Part shown: positions 38,170 to 51,290 of the stretch, piece after piece
Position numbering within the stretch: the stretch's first letter is position 1
Layout of the letters: the number at the start of each line of letters is the position of its first letter
Assembly (NCBI RefSeq): GCF_048771995.1
Contig: NC_133063.1
Location: forward strand, 64,029,514 to 64,093,513
DNA: 64,000 bases
DNA from: Taeniopygia guttata
Taxonomy: Eukaryota; Chordata; Aves; Passeriformes; Estrildidae
Reading direction: 5' to 3'
The notes under the pieces: generated by a model
The model's database searches: none
What the model was told of the DNA's origin: nothing
Seen by the model: the letters and a program-made list of their open reading frames with translations, nothing else
Program-made: the position numbers and the translations under genes

Positions 38170-41100
38170 GTAATTTAATTATAATATTCCTCACTTCTAC
38201 CCAACCCCTCAGGGGTTCAACAATAGCTATGGATTATAATATTTTTTCTTAGAATTAATCCAGCTCTAAGCTGGGTTTATTGACTCAGAGGTTTCTGGTC
38301 ACCACCAGATGTTTTCAAAGTATCTAAATAGTAGTGTGCCTCTGCCTTTTTAAAATCTAGTTTGCATTCATGAGGAACAGGAAAGCAGGGAATCATTTGA
38401 CCAGTGTTGGATTTATGTGATAGAAATGATTGATAACAAATTTTGTTTGTACGTCCTCCTATCCAGAAAACTGGTCCTTAAGACCCATGTATTCTCAGTA
38501 GTTTTTGTTTTGTTTGTTTGTTTGTCTGTTTTAACCCTAGAAAAATGTGATATGCAAGGTTTGAATCTTTGCTAATGGAACACCTCCTCACAGGCTTATG
38601 GTCAATGCAGAAGTATTGGTAGTGGTTTAAAGTCATGGTCAGACAGCTACTGCTTCTTCTCCTGCTATTTAGCTGGTTATTTTATCTTAGCATGACCACT
38701 GATCCCATTATTTCTCATGGCAGGTTTTGCCTACCTTTGTGAGATCACTAAGTTAGTCTTAGGCAATGCTTTCCTACCTGAGTTTTGTACTACAAAGGAC
38801 ATGCACGGGTTTACATGGGGAGGTATGCTGCAGCTCCTGCATGCACAAAAAATAAAATTTCCCTTGAATGCAACAGGATTGAGTCATCAGTCCCAGGGAT
38901 TAAAATTTGCTACAACTTTTTGTAATACTGTAAAAGTTCCACTGCCATGCAGATCCTCAAGGCATTTATGCAATGAGTAACATTGCGGTAGAGGCATCAG
39001 TTTCTGATTGAGTGACACACAGCCCAAAATATGTAAGGGCTAGTTGTAGTCATTACATGGCAAAGAGTACCCCACTGACAACTAGTGCTAAGCAGCTCAA
39101 CCTGTCTCAAGACATATCTTTCAACACCCTCCTCCCTTGCCTTCCAGCCAGGGGATGAGGATTGCCTGTGCTAATTACAGGAGTTCATCTTAGCGTTAGG
39201 AGCAATGGAATTTTCTTTGCATTATGCCCTTGGCTCATTGAGATCATAAATGAAAAAGCTGTCCCATTATCTTGCTTTGGAAGAAAGCTTGTTCTTGTTC
39301 TCCACTCATTAGCTGCTGTTAATATACCCAATGTAAAAGCCTTGTGATTTAACACAGCTATTTTAATATTGATTCAACAAATGTCAGCTGGGACTAGATC
39401 TCTATCTAATTCATCTATTTGCCTGTCTTATCCATCTGTCTATATATCTTGTTTGCCACACAGACATTTCATTCCAACAGGGTCTTTATGCACACTATAG
39501 GAACAGCCTTTGCTGATTCAAGCAGAGAACAGCACTTGTGATTTCAAAAGGGCCTCCAGTTAACAGGGCAAATTATAGCCAACAATAAAAGATCAAAGAT
39601 TAACCAATACCAAACCACAAGAAAAATTTAAAAGCACAGTTTTAAAATCTTGACAGAAAAGTGGCTGTGCATCATTCTGGGTTTGCCTGTTAAAATAGGT
39701 GTGCATGTATTTCCTTCCAAATTATTGCAATTTTTAATATGTTATGAATGCAGTAACAACAATAAAAAGTGAGAATAGGTCATGCAGTGACGTGTTCCAG
39801 ATTAGATTTCTCCATTGTTTTGTTAGCTTAATAGCCCATTACACGGACTAAAAAGCAAAATTTCAAAGCCATAGATTTAGTTAGCAAATCACTATAGATT
39901 CAAAAGGCAGATATAGAATAAATTCCTAACCGTCATTCTTCAAATATTATGACTAAAGATTTTAATTTAAAAAGTTTTATCAGGAGCTGGCAAAAAAATA
40001 CTTGAAAGACTTAATAAACTGAATTATAGTATTAACTTACTTAATATTAACTTTCATATAAGAATGAAGCTATTTTAAAAGATGGGAATGTTATATACTC
40101 CTCCTTCCTCAGATTAAAATGATCAGGTTATTATTGAAGCATCGAAATAAAAAAGAACACTTAAAATCAGTTCTGCAATAAACAATATCAGCTCAGATAC
40201 ATTCCTTTTATTGTATATAAAGCTGTCATAGTTTAACTGCAAAATATACTGTGCATCTTTGCACATACAGCATCTCCAGCATTTGTAGATTAAAAAAAAG
40301 GAGCAAAATGTGCCTGTTAGTCTACAGGCTTTAATTAGCTCAGATGAACAGTACATGCACATCATTTTAAACATACAGGAACAGTAGGTTTCTGAAAGAA
40401 GCACACCAAGGATGACATTTGGATGAAGTCTGATGAGACTCTCTGAGAGCTGAACAGACTCAAGAAAGTTCATATGGCTTTTTCTGCTTCCTGCAGTTCT
40501 TACACTCATGCTGATACTAATTAATTCCCTTTGGTATCAAAAGGCAAATGAGAAAAGATGCTGAGGTATACTTTACAAACTCTAATTCTGGAAGGTGTGC
40601 TTAAAAAGTACCTTAAAAAGTTAAACATTACTGAACCCAGAGTGGCCTTTGAGTACACAGCACACAGCAGAGGCCATGCGAGTTGCAGAGGTGGGCTTGG
40701 ATGCCACTGGCACAGCAGTCAGGACAACTGGGGCTCAAGGAAGAGGCTGGGTCAGCTGCCTGTGGTTATCCCATGGCTGGCTGCTGGGATTACTGGATAG
40801 CCAGATTAGAGTTTGTTCCCCTGCTCCTGCCAGAAGCTCGAAGGCATCAGGTGTGAGGTGATCATCTCTGTGTCCATGCCCTGCCTCCGGTGCATTGCAT
40901 GGGCGTGAGCACTGAGGCGAGGCTCTCCAGCAGATTGCACATTCCCTGTGAACCAAAGCACCTTCTCCATCTGTGTTACTGTGCACTGTCCTCTTCTGTA
41001 ATAGTCCTTATGCTCAGCCAAAATGGCAGCAGCTACAAGAGAAAGAAAAGGGAAAGGGGATGCTGAAGAGTAGTCACCCTTCCTGCTGTTCCTGGACTAA

Positions 41101-43807
41101 ATAACTAATAATCTCTTTATTTTTTATCACGCTGCCTGTTAGCAACACAGATGGTAAAAAATACCCCTGAATGTTAAGGAGTGCAAAATAAAGATATAAC
41201 CATGTGGAACCTAGACAGGCTGACTGTGTGGGATAAGCAAACAGAGTACATTTGAATACAGCTAAATGACAAATCATCCATTGAAGACGACAAAGTATCA
41301 TGAATGTTTGCAGAATAAGGGAACTGTCTCAGCAGTTTGAAGGAGGACAAGGGTTCATGGCAGATAGTTAGCAAATTGTGAGCTCTCCATGGGACATGAG
41401 GGCCACAACAGCTAAAGGATATTGTGAAAATGGGCTTGCAAAGGAGTTGTCCCGTCTGTCTTTGACATCAGTGCAAATTCCAAAGTGCTCAGATGGTTTC
41501 AGTTGCCTGCAGTCGAAAAAGGGTGCTGGTGAATTAGAGGCAGAGCAGAACTAGGAATGATTAACAAATCAGAAAATGCCTTCTAGTAAAGAACTGCAGG
41601 AATTCTGCCTCCATGGAAATTTTAAAATGGAGAGGGCTACTTTTCCAACTGGTATGCTCCAACATAGGCTGAAAATGAATTCAGGATGCATTTCTGGCCT
41701 AAGTTTTAGAAAAGCTTGGACTGGATGGTCACAGCACCTCTTCTGGGTTTTGAGCCCTGAGACACTTCCTTCCGCCCTGGCCCATTTGTCATGGAACTGC
41801 ACTTCATCTGCATGCACCAGGCCTATGTTTCAGCCATATGACTGAGGCTTGGTCCTGGAAGTAGATAGCTCAAAGGATCTGGACTGCAAATATGGGAAGA
41901 ATCAAAAGGTTTTAGTGCCAGAAATCAGATATGGCTATTATCTGTAGAAACATGGAACTTGTTTGCTAATAAACTCATTATTCCATAGCTCTCTGAAGAT
42001 CTTGCCTTTGAAGTTAGATAAAAGCTCTTCTCTGAGGAACCTTTCCCTTTCCTTACTTGGCTGCTTTTCTTCTCTGGGAGCAAAGAAGCATCCTGTGCAG
42101 GAGTTTGGCCTTTCTTGAATAGGGCAGCCAGGACATTCCCTTGACATCCAGGGGTGGTAACAAGTGATAATTTCTGAATATAGCCTCTGAAAGACTTTGC
42201 TTAGAGGCATTAGCTGGTGAACCTGAGTGTGTTTGAGGTGAGCTTGAATCGCCTCTGTAAGATGGCACTCATGCCCTTGATCCCAACCCAGACACTTGCG
42301 GGGGTCACAGGGTGGAGTTATGGGGCCCTGGGAGCAGGTGGCATGAGAATAAAGGCATGTGAATTACAAGCACTACCATTAATCTCTTCTGCAAATAGCA
42401 TTTAAGAGTAATCCATATGAATGTTTCCACATCTTTCATCAGGATTAATTTTTTTATTTCACCAGTTCATACTGCTGCCTTTTCACTGTGTGTTTTTGAG
42501 GCTTTCTGGAGGCCAGAGTAAGGCATATTAGCTGGGGTTCACTCATGGCAGTGAGACAACAGCCTGTACAGGCCCCAGGATCCCACAGGGACAGGGCAGA
42601 GCTGCTAAAAATCTGTGTATTGAGAGACAAAGCCCGAATCCTCGGTTCTCGGGCAAACCTGGAATGATAGCTGCACTACTCCCCAATAATAAATGCAAGT
42701 TTCCCTAAAGGGGAGGTTTCTGGATCTGGATTTAAGATGTGGGAAGGAAAACATTTGCAGTACTTTGATGGGGAGGATCAGTGAAGATCCCATCTACACT
42801 TGGCTAGAGGTGGGACTGGGAGGCAGTGAGGAGAGAGAACCTCAATTATTTTTATGCATTAAAGGTGGCAGGTACATATTCTCTGTCAATGTTACACAAC
42901 TTTTTTTCCCAGGTCCTTGACATATGGAGAAAACATTATTTCTCCTTTTATAAAAACAGATGAAGGCTGCTGGTCATCACAGCTCAATTGAGAGTCAGTT
43001 CACTATTTGGAATATACATGGACTTGGTAAAATATATTCCTGTTATGAACTGGCTAATCTTTTGAAACTTAAGTTTCCCGAGTTTCCTGTATCATCTTCA
43101 AAGAAAGTCAGTTGATGCTTTAAACCCCTGTCTTAACAATCGTGGTCTAGAATTCAAATAACTCAGAAAACAGGAAATTAAAAGAATTACTAAAAAATCC
43201 TGCAGATGATTCTAATTTTGCTTTTACAGCTAATAAAGATAATATGTTTTTATACAGAACTAGAGAATAACTATATCGCTAGACATTTTTTGCGTGTAAT
43301 TTATTTGTTTGCACTCTACTTAGTGTTAGAGCCATTTTCTGTAACCTTTATTCATAGCAAAAGAAAATGGGTATATTTCATGTAAGGTCTTTGGAATGTA
43401 TGTCTCACAAGGACTTCATCATGACACTTCTTGGAAGCTCAGCAGCTTCCAATCTCCAATGAGATCCTTTGAGCCCAGTGTTTAAGAAAAATTCTTCTTC
43501 AGCAGAAACAGGAGTCTTTAAATAAAGACAGGCACAGTTATGATTCCGAAAAGATTAAGGCAAGAAACGAAAAGTATGCATTTTCTTAAAGAATGAAGAA
43601 AGCTCTGGTAACCTATTGAAAGTATTACCACTCCCTGTTTCATGCCAACATTTCTGCTTGCTGAAAATGACCGGCATGCCTCTGCTGTGCTGGAGACAGC
43701 AGATGGCACAGTGTGCCTTCCCTCAAGCGGCTGCTGGGCCATGTATGCAAAATGTGTTCTGATGCTCTCATCCCAGGCAGGCCTTGCTTCAAAGGCAGTC
43801 AAAGGCT

Positions 43808-44431
43808 TCATAGTCTGAAAGCTGTATCTTCAGCAGAGGAGCCAGCTTTGTGTGTACACAGCAAAAAAATCGACCTGAAGTGTGGCCTCCTATTACACTC
43901 CTCCAAATTAATTTTAGGTTGTTTTTCTTTGAAGAGACCATCTTCCTCCAGGCCTAATACCTCTGCAAGTATCAGGAATGTATGGCTTCTCAGTATTTTG
44001 TGAAAACAAGTATCAGTGAAATGCACAGAGTGGAGTTGTATTGGCATTAGTATGTGACATGGGACTACATTTAGTGAGAAAACCTGCCATATGGTATCCT
44101 TTGAAAATCTCCACCCCCAAGCTATCCTAATATCTGCTGGCAGGTGCACAGATTTGTAAAAGACGTATGACAATTCTAATATAAAGTGGAAATATGCATG
44201 TGGAAGCAGGGGAGGAAGGAAAAAAGAGCAAAGTTTAGAAGAATGGCCTGTCCTCACAGGACTTGAATGGAAGCAATGAAACTGATCAACAGAGAGGAAG
44301 ATAAAGTTTACAAAAAGGTCAGATAACCTGTGATGAAGCCATGCTGTGTTGCAAGGAGAGTGGTAACAGAAGTACAGCCTGCTGCATGGGGCTGTGCTTC
44401 TTCCAGCTCTCCCAACAGGACAACACACCAT
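43808..44431 (-). other. Long unassigned open reading frame
   Basis: An ATG-initiated frame of 207 codons on the minus strand in otherwise noncoding DNA; the frame stays open six codons further upstream to 44449. The product is Cys-, His-, Phe- and Leu-rich with no domain, signal or repeat that I recognise. Opposite-strand frames also run here. No promoter, splice or poly(A) context was seen. It is most likely chance, but it is the longest frame outside the provirus and the CpG islands. Confidence 0.2.
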
Positions 44432-45280
44432 AGTGGCACAAATGCCCAAAATTGGGAAAGAAAACAGTCAAGAAACCTGACTGGATGTCTTCCTGCTTTG
44501 GAATTTGTGCTTGTGAGAATGTAAGTGGGTAGAAACAACTTACACAGAGATTTGCAAAATAAAATTCCACTCTCCTTTCACATGGTCTTTTGCTTAGTCT
44601 TCCTACACTAATTTTCTACACAGACAGTAAATAACACTTTAATTTGCAACTGGGAACTTCACCTAAAGGAGCCCACTGCTGAAGCTTTATTGAGAGGTAC
44701 TTGCCTTTGTCAACATTAGATCTCAAAAAGAAATATCTGACAACCGATAATACCCAGAGGCCATGGGAGCTAGCTTTACCTCCAAGACATTTTGATTGTC
44801 TGTTTCTAGAAAAGGATGACAGAAGGTGAGTTTAAAAAAAAAAAAGCACACTTGCACTTTCAAAATGTCATTAGTCAAATGACTGTCTAGACCTGTAACT
44901 TCAAACATGTAAACCAATGCCCATTTGGGAGCTCAGAGTGCACAGTCCCTCTTTTTTCACTTCATAAGAAATTATCAGAAGCAGTCAGAAGGAAAATTCC
45001 CTGCTGTTCCCAACTTGGAAAGAATGTTGAGGCTGAAATGCTACTGCCAAAGGTTCCCACACAAATAGCCAGGGGAAAAAGTCAACACCCCAGCATGGAG
45101 GGGTGGGAGAGAGAACATAGAAAGAATGGGATAGGTTGCTGCAATAGCAAACAAAAGATTCAACACTACAGAGTTCTGTTCCAGTGGTTAATGGAAATGG
45201 ATTCTGAATGAAGTGAGAATAAATAAAATGCCAGAAATCAAAATTTCTGCTTTATATGTCTTATACTGAGCTAGAAGGTA

Positions 45281-45325
45281 AAACAAAAAACAAAAAACAA
45301 AAAACAAAAAAAAAAAAAAGAAAAC
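45281..45325. repeat. A-rich CAAAAAA-type simple repeat
   Basis: A run of CA(5-6) units merging into poly(A), then GAAAACAAAAAC. Low complexity. Confidence 0.85.
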
Positions 45326-45549
45326 AAAAACACAGAGGAAACTTTTATAAAGAAATGGCAACAGTGCTCATACATCAGAAAAATAAACAAAAATGTCTTT
45401 ATTTAAATGAGGCAGGTAGTCTGAAGTAAGCAAATAACAGCAAGGGTGGTTGGGAGCTCCCCCTGGGATCTGACTCTCCCAGCTGTGAAATAAATGCAGA
45501 GCAAGTACTCTGAATGTGGGAGCAGAAGAGACACAGCTGTGATAAGAGG

Positions 45550-46540
45550 CTACAAAAGATGAGGTCTATCAGATCACCAAAAACCCAGGAGTAACCCCAC
45601 TGGAAGACAGAATAGATCTAAGGAAATACGTCCCAAGCAAAGATAATCAGTGTGCTATTTCTAAGATCATTACTGAACTGCAGAACTCCTCAGGAGAGGC
45701 AGCATCTATAGCTTGGTGTCAGAATAAAAAATAAAGCTTCTGTCCACTGTATTGTACTAAAAACTTTCCCAAAGACGAATATCAGCCCATGATTGGAATG
45801 GCTCAAAGTCACTTTCCTCAGTATCTAGAGGGGAACATATTTCACGTAAGATGATTCAAAACTATTGGCAAGCTGCAAAACCAAGACACATGCTAGGTCT
45901 GTATGAAGTCTGTACAAATTTAACAAGGACCACTGAAACAGAACAAAGGTACTGTATCGCCCCTTTGGCATCAATCTTGCTTGTGTACAATATCAAAGTG
46001 TCACAGGGGCTTCAGAAACTCTACAAAAGAGTGTGATTCTCTAATACCAAGAAGGCACTGGATTGCTGTACATATGACATTTAGGTAAGGGAAAAAAATC
46101 ACACCTATGGTAATTCTAGAACAACCTAACATGCGGCTAAGATGTACTATAATTATGTGAAAAAATGCACATCATCCAGAAAAGTCAGCTACTATTCTTA
46201 GCACCTATGACTGATACATGAAAGAAAGGGCACATTCAGGAAGGGTCAAACCTGAAATATCATAGCTGAAAAAGTGTATGAGGACAGGTGTATTCCCCCA
46301 TGCAATATACTTATGGAGGAATATAATGTCTAACATGATCTCACATGGTTCCTTAAAGGAAGACCTAGAAACACCTGATCATGTACTGTAAGCTATATTT
46401 GATGTAATTTCCAAGGTCACTGACACTGCTGCAGACATCAGCAATTTTGGTGTTGGTGGATACAATACAAGTTATGCAGACATGAGTGGAAACCTGCAGT
46501 GAATTGCTCAGCTGGTTATCAGACACCAAAGCTCAGGCAA
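45550..46540 (+). pseudogene. Possible decayed Ty3/gypsy pol remnant
   Basis: Translating across frames gives scattered pieces that resemble gypsy-type reverse transcriptase and RNase H in the right order. YWQ at about 45862 fits the 'GxWQI' motif; YRPFGIN at about 45954 fits the 'RLPFGI' motif. At about 46350-46470 there is ETPDHVL, then a stop, then AIFDVISKVTDTAADISNFG, fitting the 'xPVLxxFDxxxxVxxxxDASxxG' RNase H start. Many stops and shifts intervene. Similarity is weak and judged by eye. Confidence 0.3.
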
Positions 46541-48954
46541 ATAATATTTAACAAACAATCAGCATCTTCATTGACTCAACAGGTCACAAGCACCTTGCAG
46601 CTTGAACAGACAGGAGCTATGCTTCTCTCATAGTATTTTCTCCTGATCTACAAGCAAATGAGCTGTCAGAGAGAGAGCAATGCATGACAACATTGATAGG
46701 AAAAAAGAACAATTCAGAAACCCTATCATATTTACCAGAACAATTCCTCTATACCAGACAGCATTACAAGGCCAAGTCAGTATCTACACATTGAAAGTAT
46801 CAGGCTAGTGTACTGCACAGTTTTAGGGGTAAGTCTCATACTGCCATTGGTAGCTCTCTTTAAAGTACGTGGGGCTGGAAGACACCCAATCTACAAAGAT
46901 TTAGTCAAGGTAACTTTTAACTATCAGACAGAAGAGTATGATCTACCCAGACTTAAACAAATTCTAATGAAAAACTGGATCATCATAAAGTACAGGCAGC
47001 AGTGATTAAGAGCAGCCTCTAAGGAACATGCCTAGGTGAAACACTGAGAATGCAATGTGAGAGATGAGGAGGAATTTTCTAAAAAAATACTTTCTCTAAA
47101 ACCTTCCCCCTTCAATTATCATCTTAAAACTCCTATGTAAAAACCCAAAGTAGCCCTTATGGTTTGAGTTTTTACATAGGAATTTCAAGATGATAATTCA
47201 GCTGCCTGCTCTTAGCAACAGCAGCATCACTGAGTAGTAAATACTAACAGGAAGGAAAGCCTGGAGTTCATCTGGTCCATCATCTTGCCCTGCTGAGAGC
47301 TTTGAGAACACTAACAGATCTCTTCTCAGAACCTACTAATTATCTTTTCTTAATGGTATTCGAATTTCTGTCAGTAATTAAGTATCAGAGTCCCAGGGAC
47401 TGGAATTTTAGAGACATAGCTGGACTCAGTAATTTGTGGGTGGATAAGACAATCAATTTTTTTATGACAGAAGGTCTTAGTCTCACTCCTGTTTGGAAGA
47501 ACATTGTCATTGAAATATGCAGAAAATTCTGTAGGATTAAAATCTCTCGTGTATAGAGATGTATAGTACAGAGTATAATAGGAACAGAGTGAATCTTCAC
47601 ATGGTTTTAAACACAATTGAATAAAACTCATTAATAGCATTATGATCTTTGTGCAGGGAAGATTTTGAGAAGGCTTTCAGAGACTATAATGAGACACCTT
47701 CAGAATTTCATAGATAAAAGAAAAAAAAAAGTGGTGAAAATCCTTCTGTGTGCTACATAATTAAATCTCAATGGCAGGTGAAGCTGGTGACTCGTGGGCA
47801 TCATAACAGTATTTTTAACTAGCAGATCCTATTAAAGACTGTACACTGTCTTCACAAGCCTCAGCAAGTGACCAGGTGAAGAAGGTGGCTTTACTGCTAG
47901 GGCAGAGGGCACTCCCTAACCACAGGGCAGGGCTCTGTTTGGGGCAGATGTTGTACAGGTGGACACAGATGCCAGTCTCCAGTCTCTGTACCCTCACCCT
48001 TACAACAGTGTTCTGCAACCCACAGATACCAATACCTTATCTGATCAAGACCCTTTCTCTGCAGCAAAACCCTTAAGGTTTTTCTGTCTCGTCTACAAGG
48101 CCACAGGCTGTGTCCATTTCTACAGCCTCTATCCAGGTTCATGTTCTGACGGATGAGATGTCTGTTGAGAGGTGAATGCTGACTCAAGGGAACTTGCAGA
48201 ATGGTGCTCAGATAACCTGTCCAGGAACTATGTTGCTTAAGAGATAGGGTACTAATACTATGTGTCCAAAATCATCATTATCTTTGTTTGGGTTGTTATG
48301 AGTCAGTTCTCATCTTTGTGACATAGAACAGCATTTGGGTTAAAATTGTTTAAAGTCAAAAATATTTGTGTGCTACGACAGGAGCTGGATTTCTAGTGAT
48401 GGTTTTTAAAGGTAACAGATATTCTAACATCCCCAAACTAAAGACTCATGACAACCGGAAAAACTCAAAGCAGAATTAATTGCACCCACAGATTGCAATA
48501 AAATCTCATTATGGATATCAGATGTCTGCAATCATTGTCAAAAATTGGATATACTATGGCTAAACTCCTCAGGAAATTCCAAAGCACAGCCTTGGTAACT
48601 TCTCAGTTGTTCCACTAGCTGACAACCAAAAAAGCCTAGGGATCTGAGAGGATATCCAGATATGAAGTTTCAAATTCTGTTGCTTTAAGCCTGAAAGGTA
48701 ATACATGTTTGTCTAGCATCTTGTACTATCTGGAATTATCACTGGTGATCTTTCTGGCAGAGCCTTGTATGATGTGTGCTTTATTTGCTACAATATTGCC
48801 GAAGTGAACTTTCAGTTATATAAATGTGATGATGGCAGAACATGATCTCCTGATGAATTTCTGTATCTCCTTTTTATAGAATTTTCTAGTACAAAACCTG
48901 TTTATAAAATGCAATATATGCAAAAAAGTTCCTTCTTACTTATTTTTCTGATGA
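46541..48954. other. Intergenic DNA with hairpin
   Basis: No gene that I can support. Holds the hairpin at 47114-47198. A 65-codon frame at 46808-47005 has no recognisable family. Confidence 0.4.
47114..47198. other. Near-perfect 36-bp hairpin (pre-miRNA-like or MITE)
   Basis: Left arm 47114-47149 and right arm 47163-47198 are reverse complements over 36 positions with three mismatches; the loop 47150-47162 is 13 nt. The arms begin AATTATCATCTT and end AAGATGATAATT. Size and shape fit a microRNA precursor or a tiny palindromic transposon. No target duplication is evident at the ends. Confidence 0.6.
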
Positions 48955-50058
48955 TATCACAGAATGGGTAAAGCTGGAAGGGACTGGAGAGGTGGGTTCT
49001 GTGGTCCAACCTCCCTGCGCCAGCAGGGTCATCCCAGAGCACATTTCATAGGATTCTGTCCAGACAGTTCTCCCTTGCAGTGAGGGAGACTCCACAATGT
49101 CTCTGGGCCACCAGCTCAAATGAAAGTCACCTGCACAGTAAAGAAGTTCTTCCCCTTGCTCAGCTAGATCTTCCTGTGCATCAAGATCTGCCCATTGCCT
49201 CTTGTCCTGTTGTTCAGCATCACTGAGAAGAGCCTGAATCATCCTCTTGGTATTTTTCCTTCAGGTACTTGTACACATTGATGAGGTCTGCTCTCTGTTC
49301 TATCTCCTCAAGGCTGAACAGCCCCAGCTCCCCTTGCCATTCCTCACAAGAGGGATGCTCTAGACCTCTCATCATCTTTGCAGCCTCCACTGGACCCACT
49401 CCAGGTGCTCCATGTCTCTGTTGTCCTGAGGAGCCCAGAACTGGACACAGCACTCCAGGTGAGGCCTCACCAGGGCTGAGAAGAGGGGCAGGATCACCTT
49501 CCTCCACCTGCTGGCAATGCCCTTCCCAGTGCCCCCCAGACAGCACTGACCTTCTTGGCCACCCGGACACGCTGCTGGCCCATGGACAGCTTTTGTCCAC
49601 CAGGACCCCCAGGTCCTTCTCCACAGTGCTGCTCCCCAGCAGGTCAGCCCCAGGCTGTGCTGGTGCCTGGGGTTGTTCCTCCCCAGGTGCAGGACCTTTC
49701 ATTTACTTTTGCTGAATTTCAGATGGTTCTCCTCTGCCTGTCTCTCCAATCTAATGAGGTCCTTCTGAAGGGCTGTGTAGCACAACACATGGAGTGTTGG
49801 CCATTCCTCCCAGCTTTGTGTTCTCAGTGAATTTGCTGAGCAGGCATCTGTCCCTTCACCCAAGTCATGGGTGAAGAAGTTAAACAGTACAGCACTGAAC
49901 TTTTGGGGACAGCACCATTGACAGGCCTCCAAATACACACTGTGCCACTATTTATGACCCTCCAGGGTCTACCATTCAACCACTTCTCTTCACTAAAGCC
50001 TTGCTGAAATTGAGGTAGACACTATCCACTGTTCTCCCCGCAGCCATTTAGGAAGAAC
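48955..50058 (-). mobile_element. Long CR1 LINE fragment
   Basis: A minus-strand CR1 of about 1.1 kb, 3' end at left (ATCACAGAATGG). It contains the usual blocks read on the minus strand: RLNVYKYLKEK-like and LGLFSLEEIEQRADLINVYK near 49260-49330, MRGLEHPSCEE near 49350, KDLGVLVDKS near 49600, then RT-proximal sequence up to the FSKA-like region near 50000. Several frameshifts. The long plus-strand frames over it are shadows of the GC-rich CR1. Confidence 0.9.
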
Positions 50059-51014
50059 CTCTGAAGGCCTAACAAATATCAATTGTCAGAAATGTCCTGC
50101 TTCTCTGTCCTTACATTTATCCTTAACAATAAGTTCAAATTATCTCAAAGAAAAATTTGCTACTGAAGATAAAATCCATCTATATTTTAGGCCTAAAGTA
50201 ACTCCATCCTACTCTATTTGACCCAACATATTTTTTCCTAATACTTTCTCACCTTCTCTTTCTGATGGCTTATAAGGATCATTGATTTCTCCTTTGTTTA
50301 CACCTCCTGTGTGGTATAAAGACAGATAGCTCACTACCACATTACATTTTTAAGGTGTATGACCAGATGGGATCCAATATGGTAAGAAGCAAGGGGCAAA
50401 GGCAGGAAATCCTATCAGCAACTGGTTGGGGCTTCAGGGAATACTTGTGGGAATACTCCCACAGAGACCAAATTAAGAGATGTCACAGGGCATGAGTTTG
50501 TTGTAGCATTTCTAAAGAGAAAGACTTGGTCAAAATTGTCTCAAAAAGTGGACTAAAAAAGGTTGAAATCTAGACACCAAATATATCTGTGGCCATTCTA
50601 AATGCAAAAGAAACACAAAATTTTAGAATACTACTGGTACTAGAATATGCTCAACTCTAATACAAATGCTAGATCTGTAGTATTCACAACTAAATAATGT
50701 TAGTCTTGCCTGGTGCCCTTTCTGTGGTACAGAGGTTAGGAGGAACGTCTGGGTTTTAGGCTCAAGTTTTCCCTGACTGTGCTCAGGAAAGAGCTTCCCA
50801 GAAGACACAGAGATATTGGAGGTGAGGAGGTGGTCATAATTGTACATATCTGCCTCCATTAGTCTGGTGTCAGTAGCAAAGGCAATGCTAGATTGAGGCT
50901 TATTTCTTGTTTTGGAAAGGGAACCCAAAATTCTCCTTTTCTATTCACTGCAAATTATGGCCAGAGTATCTTCTTATCATGGATGGTGAAACAGAGTTTC
51001 AAAATCCCAAAATA

Positions 51015-51054
51015 AATGGATAATAACTAGATACACGTCTAGCTATTATCCATT
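51015..51054. repeat. 17-bp inverted repeat, 6-nt loop
   Basis: Arms 51015-51031 and 51038-51054 pair with one mismatch (AATGGATAATAACTAGA against TCTAGCTATTATCCATT). Confidence 0.7.
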
Positions 51055-51204
51055 ATGTCCACATGATCCCATTTCTCGCTTCCTGGTTTTCCCTGGTTTT
51101 GGTGGATGCAACAGAGTAAGGGCATACAGCAGGATCCAAGGTAGAAGGGGGTTTACAGCAGGAGAACATCTTTCTTGGCCAACAAATAAAGAAAAGATCA
51201 TGAA

Positions 51205-51290
51205 GGGTTTTTGTTGCTTTTGGGTTTTTTTGTTGTTGTTTTTGGGTTTTTTGGGGGTTTTTTTTGTTTTTTTTTGTTTTTTGCTTAAGT
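51205..51290. repeat. T/G-rich low-complexity tract
   Basis: Runs of T interspersed with GGG and TTG units. On the opposite strand it yields Lys/Asn/Gln-rich spurious frames. Confidence 0.8.

Larger units (their letters stand above)
38170..45549. other. Intergenic DNA
   Basis: AT-rich, no gene that I can support. Contains a TTTG-type run (38507-38532), the unusually long minus-strand open frame described at 43808-44431, and an A-rich (CAAAAAA-type) run at about 45281-45325. Confidence 0.4.

Noticed and set aside
49269-49830. Plus-strand frames of 148 and 91 codons
   Set aside because: Antisense shadows of the CR1 fragment at 48955-50058.
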